Shown here: positions 46,642 to 55,396 of the stretch, piece after piece
How positions within the stretch are numbered: position 1 is the stretch's first letter
Layout: every line of letters starts with the position of its first letter
NCBI GenBank assembly: GCA_028283625.1
Contig: JAPWKG010000015.1
Location: 1 to 64,000 of the forward strand
DNA length: 64,000 bases
Direction: 5' to 3'
Source of the DNA: Acidobacteriaceae bacterium
Lineage (GTDB): Bacteria > Acidobacteriota > Terriglobia > Terriglobales > Acidobacteriaceae
Position numbers and translations under genes: made by a program
The notes under the pieces: generated by a model
The model's database searches: none
What the model was told of the DNA's origin: nothing
Seen by the model: only the letters and a program-made list of their open reading frames with translations

Positions 46642-47508
46642 TTAGCTTTGGATGTCGAGACCTAGATCCAAAGCGCGAACCGAGTGCGTAAGTGCGCCGA
46701 CCGAAATCAGATCCACGCCGGTGGCTGCAATGGCTGCGATGCGCTCGAGAGTGATGCCGCCTGAGGCTTCGATGAGTACGCCAGGGGCCAGCTTGCGGAC
46801 GAGTGCGACCCCTTCGTGCATGGCGTCGAGCGAAAAATTGTCGAGCATGAGCGTGTTCACAACGCCGGAGGAGAGCACGGAAGGGATCTGATCGAGCCGA
46901 TCCACCTCTACCTCGATGTGCGTGGTGTGCGGCAGGCTTTGCGCCGCTTCGCGAAGGCTTTCCGGCAAGGCTCGGGCACCGTTCTGTGTCAGCACTGCAA
47001 GGTGGTTGTCCTTGAGCATGACCGCATCCGAGAGTGAAAAACGGTGGTTGTGCCCGCCTCCGCAGCGCACGGCATAGCGTTCGAGCTGCCGCAGCCCGGG
47101 CGTTGTTTTGCGCGTGTCTGTGATGCGTGTGGCGCTGCCCGCGGCGGCTGCCACATAGCTCGCGGTAAGGGTGGCGATGCCGCTTAGCCGTTGGATGAAG
47201 TTCAGCCCGACACGCTCTCCTGTAAGTACGTCGCGCGCAGGGCCTTCGGCGGTGGCCAGCAGCGTACCACGGCTGAAGCGCTGACCGTCATGCAGCTCAA
47301 AGCGCACTGTGATGTCGCCGGTGAGGCGCATGGATGCGGTAAAGAGATCTTCGCCAGCCAGCACGCCGTCTTCACGCGCCACGAGCTGTGCGCGAACGCG
47401 TGCGGAGGAGGGAAGAAAGGTTTGTGCGCTTAGATCGCCCCAGGGGGCGTCTTCATCAAGTGCGGCGCGGACAAGTTTGTCCACGTACGCAGCGGAAGGT
47501 TTCATCAT
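46642..47508 (-). CDS. nadC: Nicotinate-nucleotide pyrophosphorylase (quinolinate PRTase)
   Basis: 288 residues. Family marks: VRAALDEDAPWGDLSAQTF, ERVGLNFIQRLSGIATLTA, RITDTRKTTPGLRQLERYAVRCGGGHNHRFSLSDAVMLKDNHL (about 128-172), and LIEASGGITLERIAAIAATGVDLISVGALTHS. It converts quinolinate and PRPP to nicotinate mononucleotide. Starts inside the last codons of nadB (4-base overlap). Confidence 0.97.
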   Translation of the reverse strand: MMKPSAAYVDKLVRAALDEDAPWGDLSAQTFLPSSARVRAQLVAREDGVLAGEDLFTASMRLTGDITVRFELHDGQRFSRGTLLATAEGPARDVLTGERVGLNFIQRLSGIATLTASYVAAAAGSATRITDTRKTTPGLRQLERYAVRCGGGHNHRFSLSDAVMLKDNHLAVLTQNGARALPESLREAAQSLPHTTHIEVEVDRLDQIPSVLSSGVVNTLMLDNFSLDAMHEGVALVRKLAPGVLIEASGGITLERIAAIAATGVDLISVGALTHSVRALDLGLDIQS

Positions 47509-49091
47509 GGTGCGACGGTCTCAGCGGCATCCGTGGTGCTGACGGTTGCTCTCTGGCTATACACCAGCGAGCGCGCCCAGGCAGGCGAGGGATGCGGGTA
47601 ATCGGAACGGAAATGAGCGCCGCGAGACTCTGTGCGTGTAAGCGCAGCGGTCATAACAAGGCGGGCCAGAAGATGCAGATTCGCCGTTTCGAGAGCAGCC
47701 ACAGAGCTGCCTTCCACACGAGTGGCGTTGAGCTCGGCCAGCGCTGTTTCCAGATCGTGCCCGTTGCGCTCGATGCCGGCCGCTGCCCACATCAACGTCT
47801 GCAGGCTGCGACGATCAATGCTGCGCTCCGGGGAGTACTGCGCGCCGAGCGGATGAACGCGCGTCGCGTCAAACTCTGCGGCGGTGTTGATGTTGAAACT
47901 GGGAAGAGTGCTCTCTCCAAGGAAAAGTCCGGCGCAGCGCCAGGCAAAAACAAGGCTTTCGAGCAGGGAGTTCGACGCAAGACGGTTGGCGCCGTGTACA
48001 CCGGTGCACGCTGTTTCCCCCACGGCGAAGAGCCGTGGAACCGAGGTGCGGCCGTACAAATCTGTGCGAACGCCGCCCATCCAGTAATGGGCTGCGGGAG
48101 TGACGGGGATGGGTTCGCGGGACCAGTCCATGCCACGGCGGCGGACCGCAGCATCGATCGACGGGAAGCGGGTGCGCAGGAACTCTTCGCCTCCCAGTCG
48201 CGTGGCGTCCAGCATCACGGGCTTACCGTTCTGGGCTGCCATTTGCAGCGCAATGCCGCGAGCGACGATGTCGCGTGGTGCTAGTTCAGCAAGCGGATGA
48301 ATCGCCTGCATAAAGCGGCGACCGTTCGCATCGAGCAGCACGGCACCTTCGCCGCGAACCGCCTCAGAGATCAGGAAGGTTTCCGGATGAGCGAGGGCGG
48401 TGGGGTGGAACTGATAGAACTCGCTGTCCGCGATCTCGGCACCAGCCCGCAAAGCGGCTGCGGTGCCGTCGCCGGTGGCCCCACCGGGGTTGGTCGTGTG
48501 CAGGAAGAGCTGACCGGCGCCGCCGGAGGCGAGAAGGACCGCATCCGCATCGAGACGCTGCCTCTGGCCGTCGCGCTTGATGATCGATAGCCCAGCCGCA
48601 ACCCCGTTGCGCAGCAGAATGTCGGCGACGAAGGTGTGCTCTAGAACCTGAACGTTTTTGGTCGCGCGCACCGCGTGCACCAGAGCCATCTCGATGGAGA
48701 GGCCGGTTGAGTCGCCCCCTGCATGGAGTACGCGAGGGTAAGAGTGAGCGGCTTCCAACCCCTTGGCCAGCTCACCGTCGCGCTGATCAAACTGCACTCC
48801 AAAGCGAATCAGGTCATGAATCCGCAGAGGACCTTCTTCGCACAGAACGCGCACGGCGGCTTTATCGCAAAGGTGCGCGCCAGCGATCAGGGTGTCGGTG
48901 ATGTGGGCTTCCGCGGAGTCATCGGCGAACATGGCCGCCGCGATACCGCCCTGCGCCCAGCGTGTGTTCGATTCCGCCAGCTCGTTCTTGGTTACGAGCG
49001 TCACGTCGTGCGTTGTGGCCAGACGCAGCGTTGCGATCAGGCCGGCAATACCGCTGCCGACAACGACAATGTGCTCGCGAGGAATGCTCAT
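47505..49091 (-). CDS. nadB: L-aspartate oxidase
   Basis: 528 residues. FAD-binding GSGIAGLIATLRLA (about 13-26), KNELAESNTRWAQGGIAAA (about 36-54), active-site RRGMDWSREPIPVTPAAHYWMGGVRTDLYGRTSVPRLFAVGETACTGVHGANRLASNSLLE (about 320-380). Oxidises aspartate to iminoaspartate, which NadA condenses. Overlaps nadA by 4 bases. Confidence 0.97.
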   Translation of the reverse strand: MSIPREHIVVVGSGIAGLIATLRLATTHDVTLVTKNELAESNTRWAQGGIAAAMFADDSAEAHITDTLIAGAHLCDKAAVRVLCEEGPLRIHDLIRFGVQFDQRDGELAKGLEAAHSYPRVLHAGGDSTGLSIEMALVHAVRATKNVQVLEHTFVADILLRNGVAAGLSIIKRDGQRQRLDADAVLLASGGAGQLFLHTTNPGGATGDGTAAALRAGAEIADSEFYQFHPTALAHPETFLISEAVRGEGAVLLDANGRRFMQAIHPLAELAPRDIVARGIALQMAAQNGKPVMLDATRLGGEEFLRTRFPSIDAAVRRRGMDWSREPIPVTPAAHYWMGGVRTDLYGRTSVPRLFAVGETACTGVHGANRLASNSLLESLVFAWRCAGLFLGESTLPSFNINTAAEFDATRVHPLGAQYSPERSIDRRSLQTLMWAAAGIERNGHDLETALAELNATRVEGSSVAALETANLHLLARLVMTAALTRTESRGAHFRSDYPHPSPAWARSLVYSQRATVSTTDAAETVAP

Positions 49092-50383
49092 GCGGCCATC
49101 ACCGGCTTTCCGGGGGCAAGCGCCAGCATGCGCTCCAGGGCAACGCGCGCATCGCTCGCTGTGGCCTCGTCTACCGTGATCTGGTTGACAATCTCACCGC
49201 GCTCGAGGGACTCGAGCACCCAGGCAAGGTAGCTCGGGTGGATGCGATACATCGTCGAGCAGGGACAGATGATCGAGTCCAAACAGAAGATCGTCATCTC
49301 CGGATGATCATTGGCGAGGCGCTGTACAAGATTGATCTCCGTGCCGATAGCGAAGACTGAACCCGCAGGGGCGGCTTCGATGGCTTTGCGGATGTAATCG
49401 GTGGAGCCTGCTTCATCGGCTGCATCCACGACCTCCATCGTGCACTCCGGATGGACGATGACGCGCACGCCCGGGTGGCGCTGACGCGCCATTGCGATCT
49501 GCTCCACGCTGAAGCGCTTGTGCACCGAGCAGAAACCGTGCCAGAGGATCACCTTCGCCTCGTGCAGATGCGTTTCACTGTTGCCACCGAGCGCCACTTC
49601 CGGCTTCCAAAGCGGCATCTGCTCAAGCGAGACGCCCATTGCCTTGGCCGTATTGCGGCCCAGGTGCTGGTCGGGGAAGAAGAGGACGCGCTGGCCGCGA
49701 GCAAAGGCCCACTCGAGAACAGAACGCGCGTTGGAAGAGGTGCACACTACGCCTCCGTGACGGCCGCAAAACGCCTTGAGCGCGGCCGAGGAGTTCATGT
49801 ACGTCACCGGAAGAACGGGCTGGCGGCCTTCGGCGTCAGACTCTGTACCAAAGAGGGCGGTCAGCTCCTCCCAGCAGTCCTCAACCGCATCAAGATCTGC
49901 CATATCAGCCATGGAACAGCCCGCTGCCAGATTTGGCAGGATGACGGCCTGATCCGGACGTGAGAGCATGTCTGCGGTCTCTGCCATGAAGTGCACACCG
50001 CAGAAGACAATCGCCTCAGCGTTCGGCCGTGTTTTGGCGGCCTGCGCAAGCTGGAAGCTGTCACCTACGAAGTCGGCATACTTTACGACTTCGTCACGTT
50101 GATAGAAGTGGCCAAGAACGACGAGCTTTTCTCCCAGAGCATGCTTGGCGGCGCGTATGCGCAGATCGAGCTCTTCCCGGGTGGCCTGGCGGTACTGCTG
50201 GGGCAATACGCCCTGACGCGGGGCGTCAGAGGGCAGCGGGTCCGCGATGGAGGCGCCGGGGCCGTAGCTTTGGTCGGCGTCGTGCTCCCACGGATTGTCG
50301 TCGAGTGCTGCGGAACAGGTGCTGCCGGCTCCTGCCTGTTCACCTATTTGGATCAGGTGGATTGTTTCGGGGACTGAAGGCAC
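49088..50383 (-). CDS. nadA: Quinolinate synthase
   Basis: 431 residues from GTG at 50383, chosen because GGAG sits 7 bases before it; the frame is open further back but lacks a ribosome site. A Pro/Asp-rich lead of about 70 residues precedes the core. Three cysteines for the [4Fe-4S] cluster are present: VFCGVHFMAE, VVCTSSNARS and IICPCSTMYRIHPSYL. HFYQRDEVVKYADFVGDSFQLA starts the first domain. Joins iminoaspartate and dihydroxyacetone phosphate into quinolinate. First gene of the nadABC operon. Confidence 0.96.
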   Translation of the reverse strand: MPSVPETIHLIQIGEQAGAGSTCSAALDDNPWEHDADQSYGPGASIADPLPSDAPRQGVLPQQYRQATREELDLRIRAAKHALGEKLVVLGHFYQRDEVVKYADFVGDSFQLAQAAKTRPNAEAIVFCGVHFMAETADMLSRPDQAVILPNLAAGCSMADMADLDAVEDCWEELTALFGTESDAEGRQPVLPVTYMNSSAALKAFCGRHGGVVCTSSNARSVLEWAFARGQRVLFFPDQHLGRNTAKAMGVSLEQMPLWKPEVALGGNSETHLHEAKVILWHGFCSVHKRFSVEQIAMARQRHPGVRVIVHPECTMEVVDAADEAGSTDYIRKAIEAAPAGSVFAIGTEINLVQRLANDHPEMTIFCLDSIICPCSTMYRIHPSYLAWVLESLERGEIVNQITVDEATASDARVALERMLALAPGKPVMAA

Positions 50384-50820
50384 TGCAGGACTCCTGAGAT
50401 AGCCGTATGTCTGAGCCGCGGCTCGTCGGTCCATTGGATGAACCGAGGTCGCGGCCTGACGCTCTTTTCTAGGATATCCCTTTTCGTGGGCAGGCAAATA
50501 AGAGAGAGCCTATAAGGCCATAAGAAGAATAAGAGTGTCGCATTGTGCGCTAATCGCAGAGTGGGGCGGCGAAAGCCGCCCCAGAGTTTGTTGATGGCAC
50601 AACTACAGGCTTTGCACCGATGGTCGCACCAGCATTTCGTGAATGCCGACGTGGGCTGGCTGGCCAATCAGGCGAAGCAGTGTCTTCATCTTCGGCAAGA
50701 GGAGAAAAGGCGGATTGCAAAAGCCAGGAAGAGACGAAGAGCCTGATGTTTTGTCGGCAATCCAGAAAAAGCCCGTCTCTCCGGTCAGGGATGGGACGGG
50801 CCTTTGGGACAGAGCGGGGA
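50384..50820. other. Gene-poor region between nadA and fabG
   Basis: 437 bases. It holds the nad leader region, a perfect 8-bp hairpin GGGGCGGC-GAAA-GCCGCCCC (50563-50582) without a T-run, and the fabG terminator. A minus-strand frame of 28 residues (50603-50689, beginning MKTLLRLIGQ) precedes the hairpin and might be a small peptide; support is thin. Confidence 0.4.
50766..50801 (-). terminator. Terminator after fabG
   Basis: On the minus strand GCCCGTC (50801-50795) pairs with GACGGGC (50777-50771), followed by T5. It is 20 bases past the fabG stop. Confidence 0.8.
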
Positions 50821-51567
50821 TTAGCCCATGTACATGCCGCCGTTGACGTCCAGGGTATGGCCGGTAATATAGCCGGCAGCGTCGGAGGCCAGAAAGCTGA
50901 CCGCAGCTGCAATGTCCGTGTCTGCACCGTAGCGAGCGAGCGGAATCTGCGCAAGAATGCCGGATTTCTGGTCGTCCGTGAGAACGTGCGTCATGGCGGT
51001 TTCGATGAATCCCGGTGCTACCGCGTTTACCGTGATGCCGCGTGAGGCAAACTCCCGTGCAAAAGACTTGGTCAGACCGATCATGCCGGCCTTGGAGGCC
51101 GCATAGTTGGCTTGGCCTGCGGCTCCGGTTTCGCCTACCACCGAGGCGATGTTGATGACGCGGCCCCAGCGGTTTTTCATCATGCTGGAGATCACGGCCT
51201 GCGTGAGCAGGAACGCGCCGGTAAGGTTGGTACGCAGAATGTCGTCAAAGTCCGCGAGCTTCATGCGCAGGGCGAGGCCGTCTTTGGTGACGCCTGCGTT
51301 GTTAACGAGGATGTGCACCGTGCCGAGCTCGGCAAGGACCTGCTTGGCCGTGGCCTTGATGGATTCTTCGCTGGCGACGTCGAGTGCGTAGGTCTTCGCT
51401 GTGCCCCCCGCGGTGATGATCTCTTCGGCGACCGCGGAAAGCTTGTCGGCAGAGCGAGCGGCGAGGGCGATGGTCGCTCCCTGGCGGGCAAGATCCAGCG
51501 CAATGGCGCGCCCAATGCCTTGCGAGGCTCCGGTTACGAGGGCGACTTTGCCGGTAAGTGTGCTCAT
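50821..51567 (-). CDS. fabG: 3-Oxoacyl-[acyl-carrier-protein] reductase
   Basis: 248 residues. NAD(P) motif VTGASQGIGRAIALDLA (about 11-27), NNAGVTKDG (about 87-95), catalytic Ser in NIASVVGETGAAGQANYAASKAG with Tyr-x-x-x-Lys (about 152-156), C-terminal GYITGHTLDVNGGMYMG. The ending and the NYAASKAG/GFIETAM blocks are those of fatty-acid FabG rather than general SDRs. No other fab gene is adjacent. AGGAGTCAGC precedes the ATG. Confidence 0.9.
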   Translation of the reverse strand: MSTLTGKVALVTGASQGIGRAIALDLARQGATIALAARSADKLSAVAEEIITAGGTAKTYALDVASEESIKATAKQVLAELGTVHILVNNAGVTKDGLALRMKLADFDDILRTNLTGAFLLTQAVISSMMKNRWGRVINIASVVGETGAAGQANYAASKAGMIGLTKSFAREFASRGITVNAVAPGFIETAMTHVLTDDQKSGILAQIPLARYGADTDIAAAVSFLASDAAGYITGHTLDVNGGMYMG

Positions 51568-51678
51568 GCTGACTCCTAAAAGAAATGTCCTTCGGTATTA
51601 AATCATCGTGCGGGACTGATTTTGTATGAATTGGGGCTAATTCCTCAGCCTCTAAGGTCGTATTCTTTTCGGGAGCCC

Positions 51679-53256
51679 ATGCCTGACCCAGAATTCGACC
51701 CGTCCGCCGCTGCCTCCCCTGAAAACTCCACTGAAGTCTACGCAATCCACGGTGCAGAGCCGGAAGTACTTGCTTACGCCATGGCAAAATACTCGCGCTC
51801 GGCCTTGACCATGCGCGAATCCCTGGCAGAGATCAGCTCGCAGCGAGCGGAGCAGTTCCTCAATACGTTTTATTTCCAGTACGGTCATCGGTCGATTGCC
51901 GACCTGGCGCACATTCCGTTTGCCATCGAGCGTCTGTCCATGCTCGCCGCCATTGCGCTGGTGGACGAAGCGCGCTGGGACGGGCAGGAGCGCTCCACGC
52001 GCTATCAGGACTTTCGCCGCTCAGGTTGGTACACCCCAAAGCTCGAAGAGCAGAAGCGGGCCGGATACACGGCTTCCATTCAGGCGCTTTTCAAGGCATA
52101 CGACGACATTAGCGGCGGGATGTTCGAGGCTTTGCAGAAGGTGGTCGCCCGGCCTGAGGAGATGAGGGAGGATCAGTACGCCCGCACGTTGAAAGCCCGC
52201 GCGTTTGACGTGGCACGTTACCTTTTGCCCTTGGCGACCAATACCTCGCTCGGCCAGATCGTAAACGCGCGCACTCTGGAGACACAGGTTTCACGGCTGT
52301 TGTCGAGCCGCATTGCGGAGGTGCGCGAGCTTGGGCTCAAACTACGTGCGGCTGCCAGCTCCCCGGCATGGAATGTTCAGCGTGACCGGTTGGAGCAGAT
52401 GGCGGGTGAGGGCGTGGTGCCGCAGGAGTCGACAACCGAAATTCTGCGTGATCTGATGCCCGAGGTGCGCGTTGCGCCGACATTGGTGAAGTATGCGGAG
52501 CCGAATCAGTATCTGATCGAGTCTCGCCGTGAGCTGCAGCAGGCAGCGCGGGAGTTGATGGGCGATCAGCCCATTTACGGCGCACCGCTGGTGGATCTGC
52601 TGGACGATGACGAGGATATGGAGGTGGAAATTGCCACCTCACTGCTGTATCCGTACTGCCATTACTCCTACCGTCAGATTCGTGGCACGATTGGGGCAAT
52701 TGGCTCCCAGCGCCGCAATGAGATTATTCGGCTGGGCGCCAAGCACCGTGGACGGCATGACGAGCTGCTGCGTGGCTTCCAGTCCGGAGATGGTTTCCGC
52801 TTCGACATCCTGATGGATATCGGCGGCTTCCGGGATATGCACCGGCATCGCCGTTGCGTGCAGCTGATTCAGGACTTCAGCGACCTGCACGGCTATGAAG
52901 AGCCTGTGTGTCCGGGGCAGCCCACGTTGGAAGAGGCTGGCCTGGCTGAGGTGTATCGCGAGGCTATGGATGCGGCTCATCGTACGTATCGTTCCGTGGC
53001 CAGCGAAGGTAGTCTCGATGCGCGGGCGAACGCGGCATATCTCCTGCCGATGGGAACGCGTTGTCGCGCGATGTTCAAAATGGATTTTTCGGAATCGTTG
53101 TACATTGCCGAGCTGCGCTCGGGTGTCGCAGGGCATTACAGCTATCGCCGGGTAGCGTGGGAGATGTACCGGGCAGTGGCTCGCCGGCATCCTGCACTGG
53201 GTGAGCTCTTCCGCATTGAAGACGTCAACGAGCCGATTGATCTGCTGCGCCGTTAG
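51679..53256 (+). CDS. Two-domain ThyX-like protein (divergent FAD-dependent thymidylate synthase family)
   Basis: 525 residues from ATG at 51679, with GGAG three bases before; a TTG 57 bases upstream is unlikely. Normal ThyX has about 220-250 residues and the signature RHRxxSxNExSxRY. Here two ThyX-like halves are fused. The first (about 25-270) has YGHRSIADLAHIPFAIE and ERSTRYQDF, but the RHR position reads Asp-Glu-Ala-Arg. The second (about 300-520) keeps Arg-His-Arg in RDMHRHRRCVQLIQDFSD (389-391) but lacks the Asn-Glu and Ser-x-Arg-Tyr part. The halves may complement each other in one active site, or it may have another function. Single gene, divergent from fabG. Confidence 0.75.
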   Translation: MPDPEFDPSAAASPENSTEVYAIHGAEPEVLAYAMAKYSRSALTMRESLAEISSQRAEQFLNTFYFQYGHRSIADLAHIPFAIERLSMLAAIALVDEARWDGQERSTRYQDFRRSGWYTPKLEEQKRAGYTASIQALFKAYDDISGGMFEALQKVVARPEEMREDQYARTLKARAFDVARYLLPLATNTSLGQIVNARTLETQVSRLLSSRIAEVRELGLKLRAAASSPAWNVQRDRLEQMAGEGVVPQESTTEILRDLMPEVRVAPTLVKYAEPNQYLIESRRELQQAARELMGDQPIYGAPLVDLLDDDEDMEVEIATSLLYPYCHYSYRQIRGTIGAIGSQRRNEIIRLGAKHRGRHDELLRGFQSGDGFRFDILMDIGGFRDMHRHRRCVQLIQDFSDLHGYEEPVCPGQPTLEEAGLAEVYREAMDAAHRTYRSVASEGSLDARANAAYLLPMGTRCRAMFKMDFSESLYIAELRSGVAGHYSYRRVAWEMYRAVARRHPALGELFRIEDVNEPIDLLRR

Positions 53257-53286
53257 GCTGCTTTTGTCTTGTCGTAGAAGGGCGGG

Positions 53287-54009
53287 CTAGTTAGCGGAGC
53301 CGCGCTTTTGCGGGAGATTGGAAAAAATGCTGAAGGGGTTGAAGTCGGTACGGGTGTCAAAGGTATCGATGCCCTCAGCGCGTTTAAGCCAACCGATGAC
53401 CAGATAGGTGAACGGAGTGGCAAGAACTTCATAGAGAACCTTCAGCAGGTAGCCGGTGAGGATGATGTTTCCAATCTTTGCGGTGGAAACGCGGCCTGCA
53501 AAAGCGATGCTGATGACCAGAGTGGTGTCCACGGCTTGGCCGATCATGGTGGAGCCTACGGTTCTTGTCCAGAGCCAGCGGCCGCGGGTGAGCAGCTTCA
53601 ACTTTGCCATCGTGTATGAGTTGGCAAACTCACCGGCCCAGAAGGCGATCAGGCTGGCGACGAGGATGCGCGGCAGCACTCCGAAGACGGTGACGAACGC
53701 GTCCTGATGATGGAACTCGGGGTCTGCCGGCAGCGCGATGACCAGTGCAGAGACCGCATACATAAGAGCTGTACCGAAGAAGCCGAGCCATATGGCGCGC
53801 CGGCTGGCCGCGTAGCCGTAAATCTCGGTGAAGATGTCCCCAAAGATATAGGTTACGGGGAAGAGTACGAGTGCGCCTGAGCTGGTGAACGCAGGAATCG
53901 GACCGATGGGACCAAAGCGAACGAGCTTTTGGGCGACGAGATTTGCCACCAGCAGGATGACGACAAAGATCGTCGTGAGGGCATCGAGATAGCGAAAACG
54001 CGGCGTCAT
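53287..54009 (-). CDS. yhhQ: Queuosine precursor transporter (YhhQ/VUT family)
   Basis: 240 residues from ATG at 54009. About 6 hydrophobic helices. Family marks: VVILLVANLVAQKLV, FPVTYIFGDIFTEIYGYAASRRAIWLGF (about 51-78), WAGEFANSYTMAKLK and GSTMIGQAVDTTLVI. Members import 7-cyano-7-deazaguanine or related queuosine precursors. queG, the last queuosine enzyme, is 1.4 kb away across recA, which supports a queuosine role. Follows tRNA-Ser on the same strand. Confidence 0.9.
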   Translation of the reverse strand: MTPRFRYLDALTTIFVVILLVANLVAQKLVRFGPIGPIPAFTSSGALVLFPVTYIFGDIFTEIYGYAASRRAIWLGFFGTALMYAVSALVIALPADPEFHHQDAFVTVFGVLPRILVASLIAFWAGEFANSYTMAKLKLLTRGRWLWTRTVGSTMIGQAVDTTLVISIAFAGRVSTAKIGNIILTGYLLKVLYEVLATPFTYLVIGWLKRAEGIDTFDTRTDFNPFSIFSNLPQKRGSAN

Positions 54010-54025
54010 GGTGGCCTGCCAATAA

Positions 54026-54052
54026 GAAGAGCCGCCTTGGAGGCGGCTCTTC
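54026..54052 (-). terminator. Terminator after tRNA-Ser
   Basis: GAAGAGCCGCC and GGCGGCTCTTC form a perfect 11-bp stem with a 5-base loop, followed on minus by TTATT. It sits between the tRNA 3' end and the transporter start. Confidence 0.75.
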
Positions 54053-54061
54053 AAAAGAGGA

Positions 54062-54153
54062 TGGCGGACAGGGAGGGATTCGAACCCCCGGTAGCCTTGC
54101 GACTACGTCTGATTTCGAGTCAGGTGCATTCAACCGGGCTCTGCCACCTGTCC
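54062..54153 (-). tRNA. tRNA-Ser (anticodon CGA), CCA encoded
   Basis: Read on minus: acceptor GGACAGG/CCTGTCC, anticodon stem CTGA/TCAG with loop CTCGAAA giving CGA, a long variable arm (GTAGTCGCAAGGCTAC) typical of serine tRNAs, T arm GGGGG-TTCGAAT-CCCTC, discriminator G and an encoded CCA. It decodes TCG. It follows recA by 28 bases. Confidence 0.95.
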
Positions 54154-54181
54154 GTCCTGAAGCTTAGTCTATCAAAACTCG

Positions 54182-55255
54182 CTAGTTCCGGCGAGTCTTG
54201 ACGACAGCTTCTGCCTGAGTGACGCCATCGGTGGGAACTTCAGGGATTTCTGCGCCATCAGAGGCTTTGATCCCCAGTTTGCGGCGCAGTTCCGTGTCGA
54301 TGCGGGCGAAGGTGTCTGTATTTTCCTTGAGGAAATTGCGGACATTTTCACGACCCTGACCGATACGCTCTCCCTGGAAGGAGTACCAGGCTCCGGACTT
54401 GTCGACGATGTTATGCGTTACAGCGAGATCGAGCACATCGCCTTCACGCGAGATGCCCTCTCCGTAAAGAATGTCGAACTCCGCATCGCGGAAAGGAGCA
54501 GCCACCTTGTTTTTGACGATCTTGACCTTGGTGCGTGCGCCGACGACCGTATCGCCTTCCTTGACCGCGCCAATACGACGGATGTCGATACGGACGGAGG
54601 AGTAGAACTTGAGTGCGCGACCGCCGGTGGTGGTTTCCGGATTGCCAAACATCACGCCGATCTTCTCGCGGATTTGGTTGATGAAGATCAGGCAGGTACG
54701 CGACTTGGATACGGTGCCGGTAAGCTTGCGCAGCGCCTGCGACATAAGACGCGCCTGCAGACCTACGTGAGAGTCCCCCATTTCGCCGTCAAGTTCGGCC
54801 TTGGGAACGAGCGCAGCCACGGAGTCGACCACTAGCACGTCAATGGCACCGGACTTGACCAGGGCCTCGGTGATTTCCAGGGCCTGTTCTCCATAATCCG
54901 GCTGCGAGACAAGCAGGTTGTCGACATCGACACCGAGCTTTTTGGCGTAGACGGGATCGAGCGCATGTTCGGCGTCGACGAACGCTGCCAGGCCGCCTGC
55001 TTTTTGGGCCTCGGCAATAATCTGCAGGGTAATGGTGGTTTTACCCGAGGATTCCGGGCCAAAGATCTCGATGACACGTCCGCGGGGGACACCGCCAACA
55101 CCGAGAGCTGCGTCGAACGAGATGGAGCCAGTACCGATCACCGAGATGGGAACGACCGCGTCCTTTGCGCCCAAGCGCATGACGGAACCTTTACCAAACT
55201 GCTTTTCGAGCTGTGAAAGGGCTGTGTCTATAGCTTTGCTGCGATCGTCTGCCAC
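54182..55255 (-). CDS. recA: Recombinase RecA
   Basis: 357 residues from GTG at 55255, with AGGAG 10 bases before; the frame extends upstream but that part is not RecA-like. Walker [10 protein letters not shown] (66-74), VDAEHALDP, Walker [15 protein letters not shown], the L2 loop region [30 protein letters not shown]. Central strand-exchange protein for repair and SOS induction. A good promoter is visible upstream (55314-55342). No E. coli-type LexA box (CTGT-N8-ACAG) is evident. Confidence 0.98.
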   Translation of the reverse strand: MADDRSKAIDTALSQLEKQFGKGSVMRLGAKDAVVPISVIGTGSISFDAALGVGGVPRGRVIEIFGPESSGKTTITLQIIAEAQKAGGLAAFVDAEHALDPVYAKKLGVDVDNLLVSQPDYGEQALEITEALVKSGAIDVLVVDSVAALVPKAELDGEMGDSHVGLQARLMSQALRKLTGTVSKSRTCLIFINQIREKIGVMFGNPETTTGGRALKFYSSVRIDIRRIGAVKEGDTVVGARTKVKIVKNKVAAPFRDAEFDILYGEGISREGDVLDLAVTHNIVDKSGAWYSFQGERIGQGRENVRNFLKENTDTFARIDTELRRKLGIKASDGAEIPEVPTDGVTQAEAVVKTRRN

Positions 55256-55313
55256 GTAGGTGTTTCTCCTTTTATTGCCACGCAGGATGCTCAGGGTGGG
55301 GTCAGCAAGTTGG

Positions 55314-55342
55314 AGTCTAGCATCGAATCTGTGGGATGGCAA
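55314..55342 (-). promoter_or_regulatory. Sigma-70-type promoter of recA
   Basis: On minus TTGCCA, 17-base spacer, TAGACT. The predicted start is about 50 bases before the recA GTG. Confidence 0.7.
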
Positions 55343-55396
55343 AAAAAAAGCGAAAGTGGGATGCGGCTTTCCTCATGAAAGGTAAACGGGCATCTC

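Noticed and set aside
55256..55396. LexA/SOS box before recA
   Set aside because: Neither CTGT-N8-ACAG nor GAAC-N4-GTTC was found; regulation by another motif cannot be excluded.
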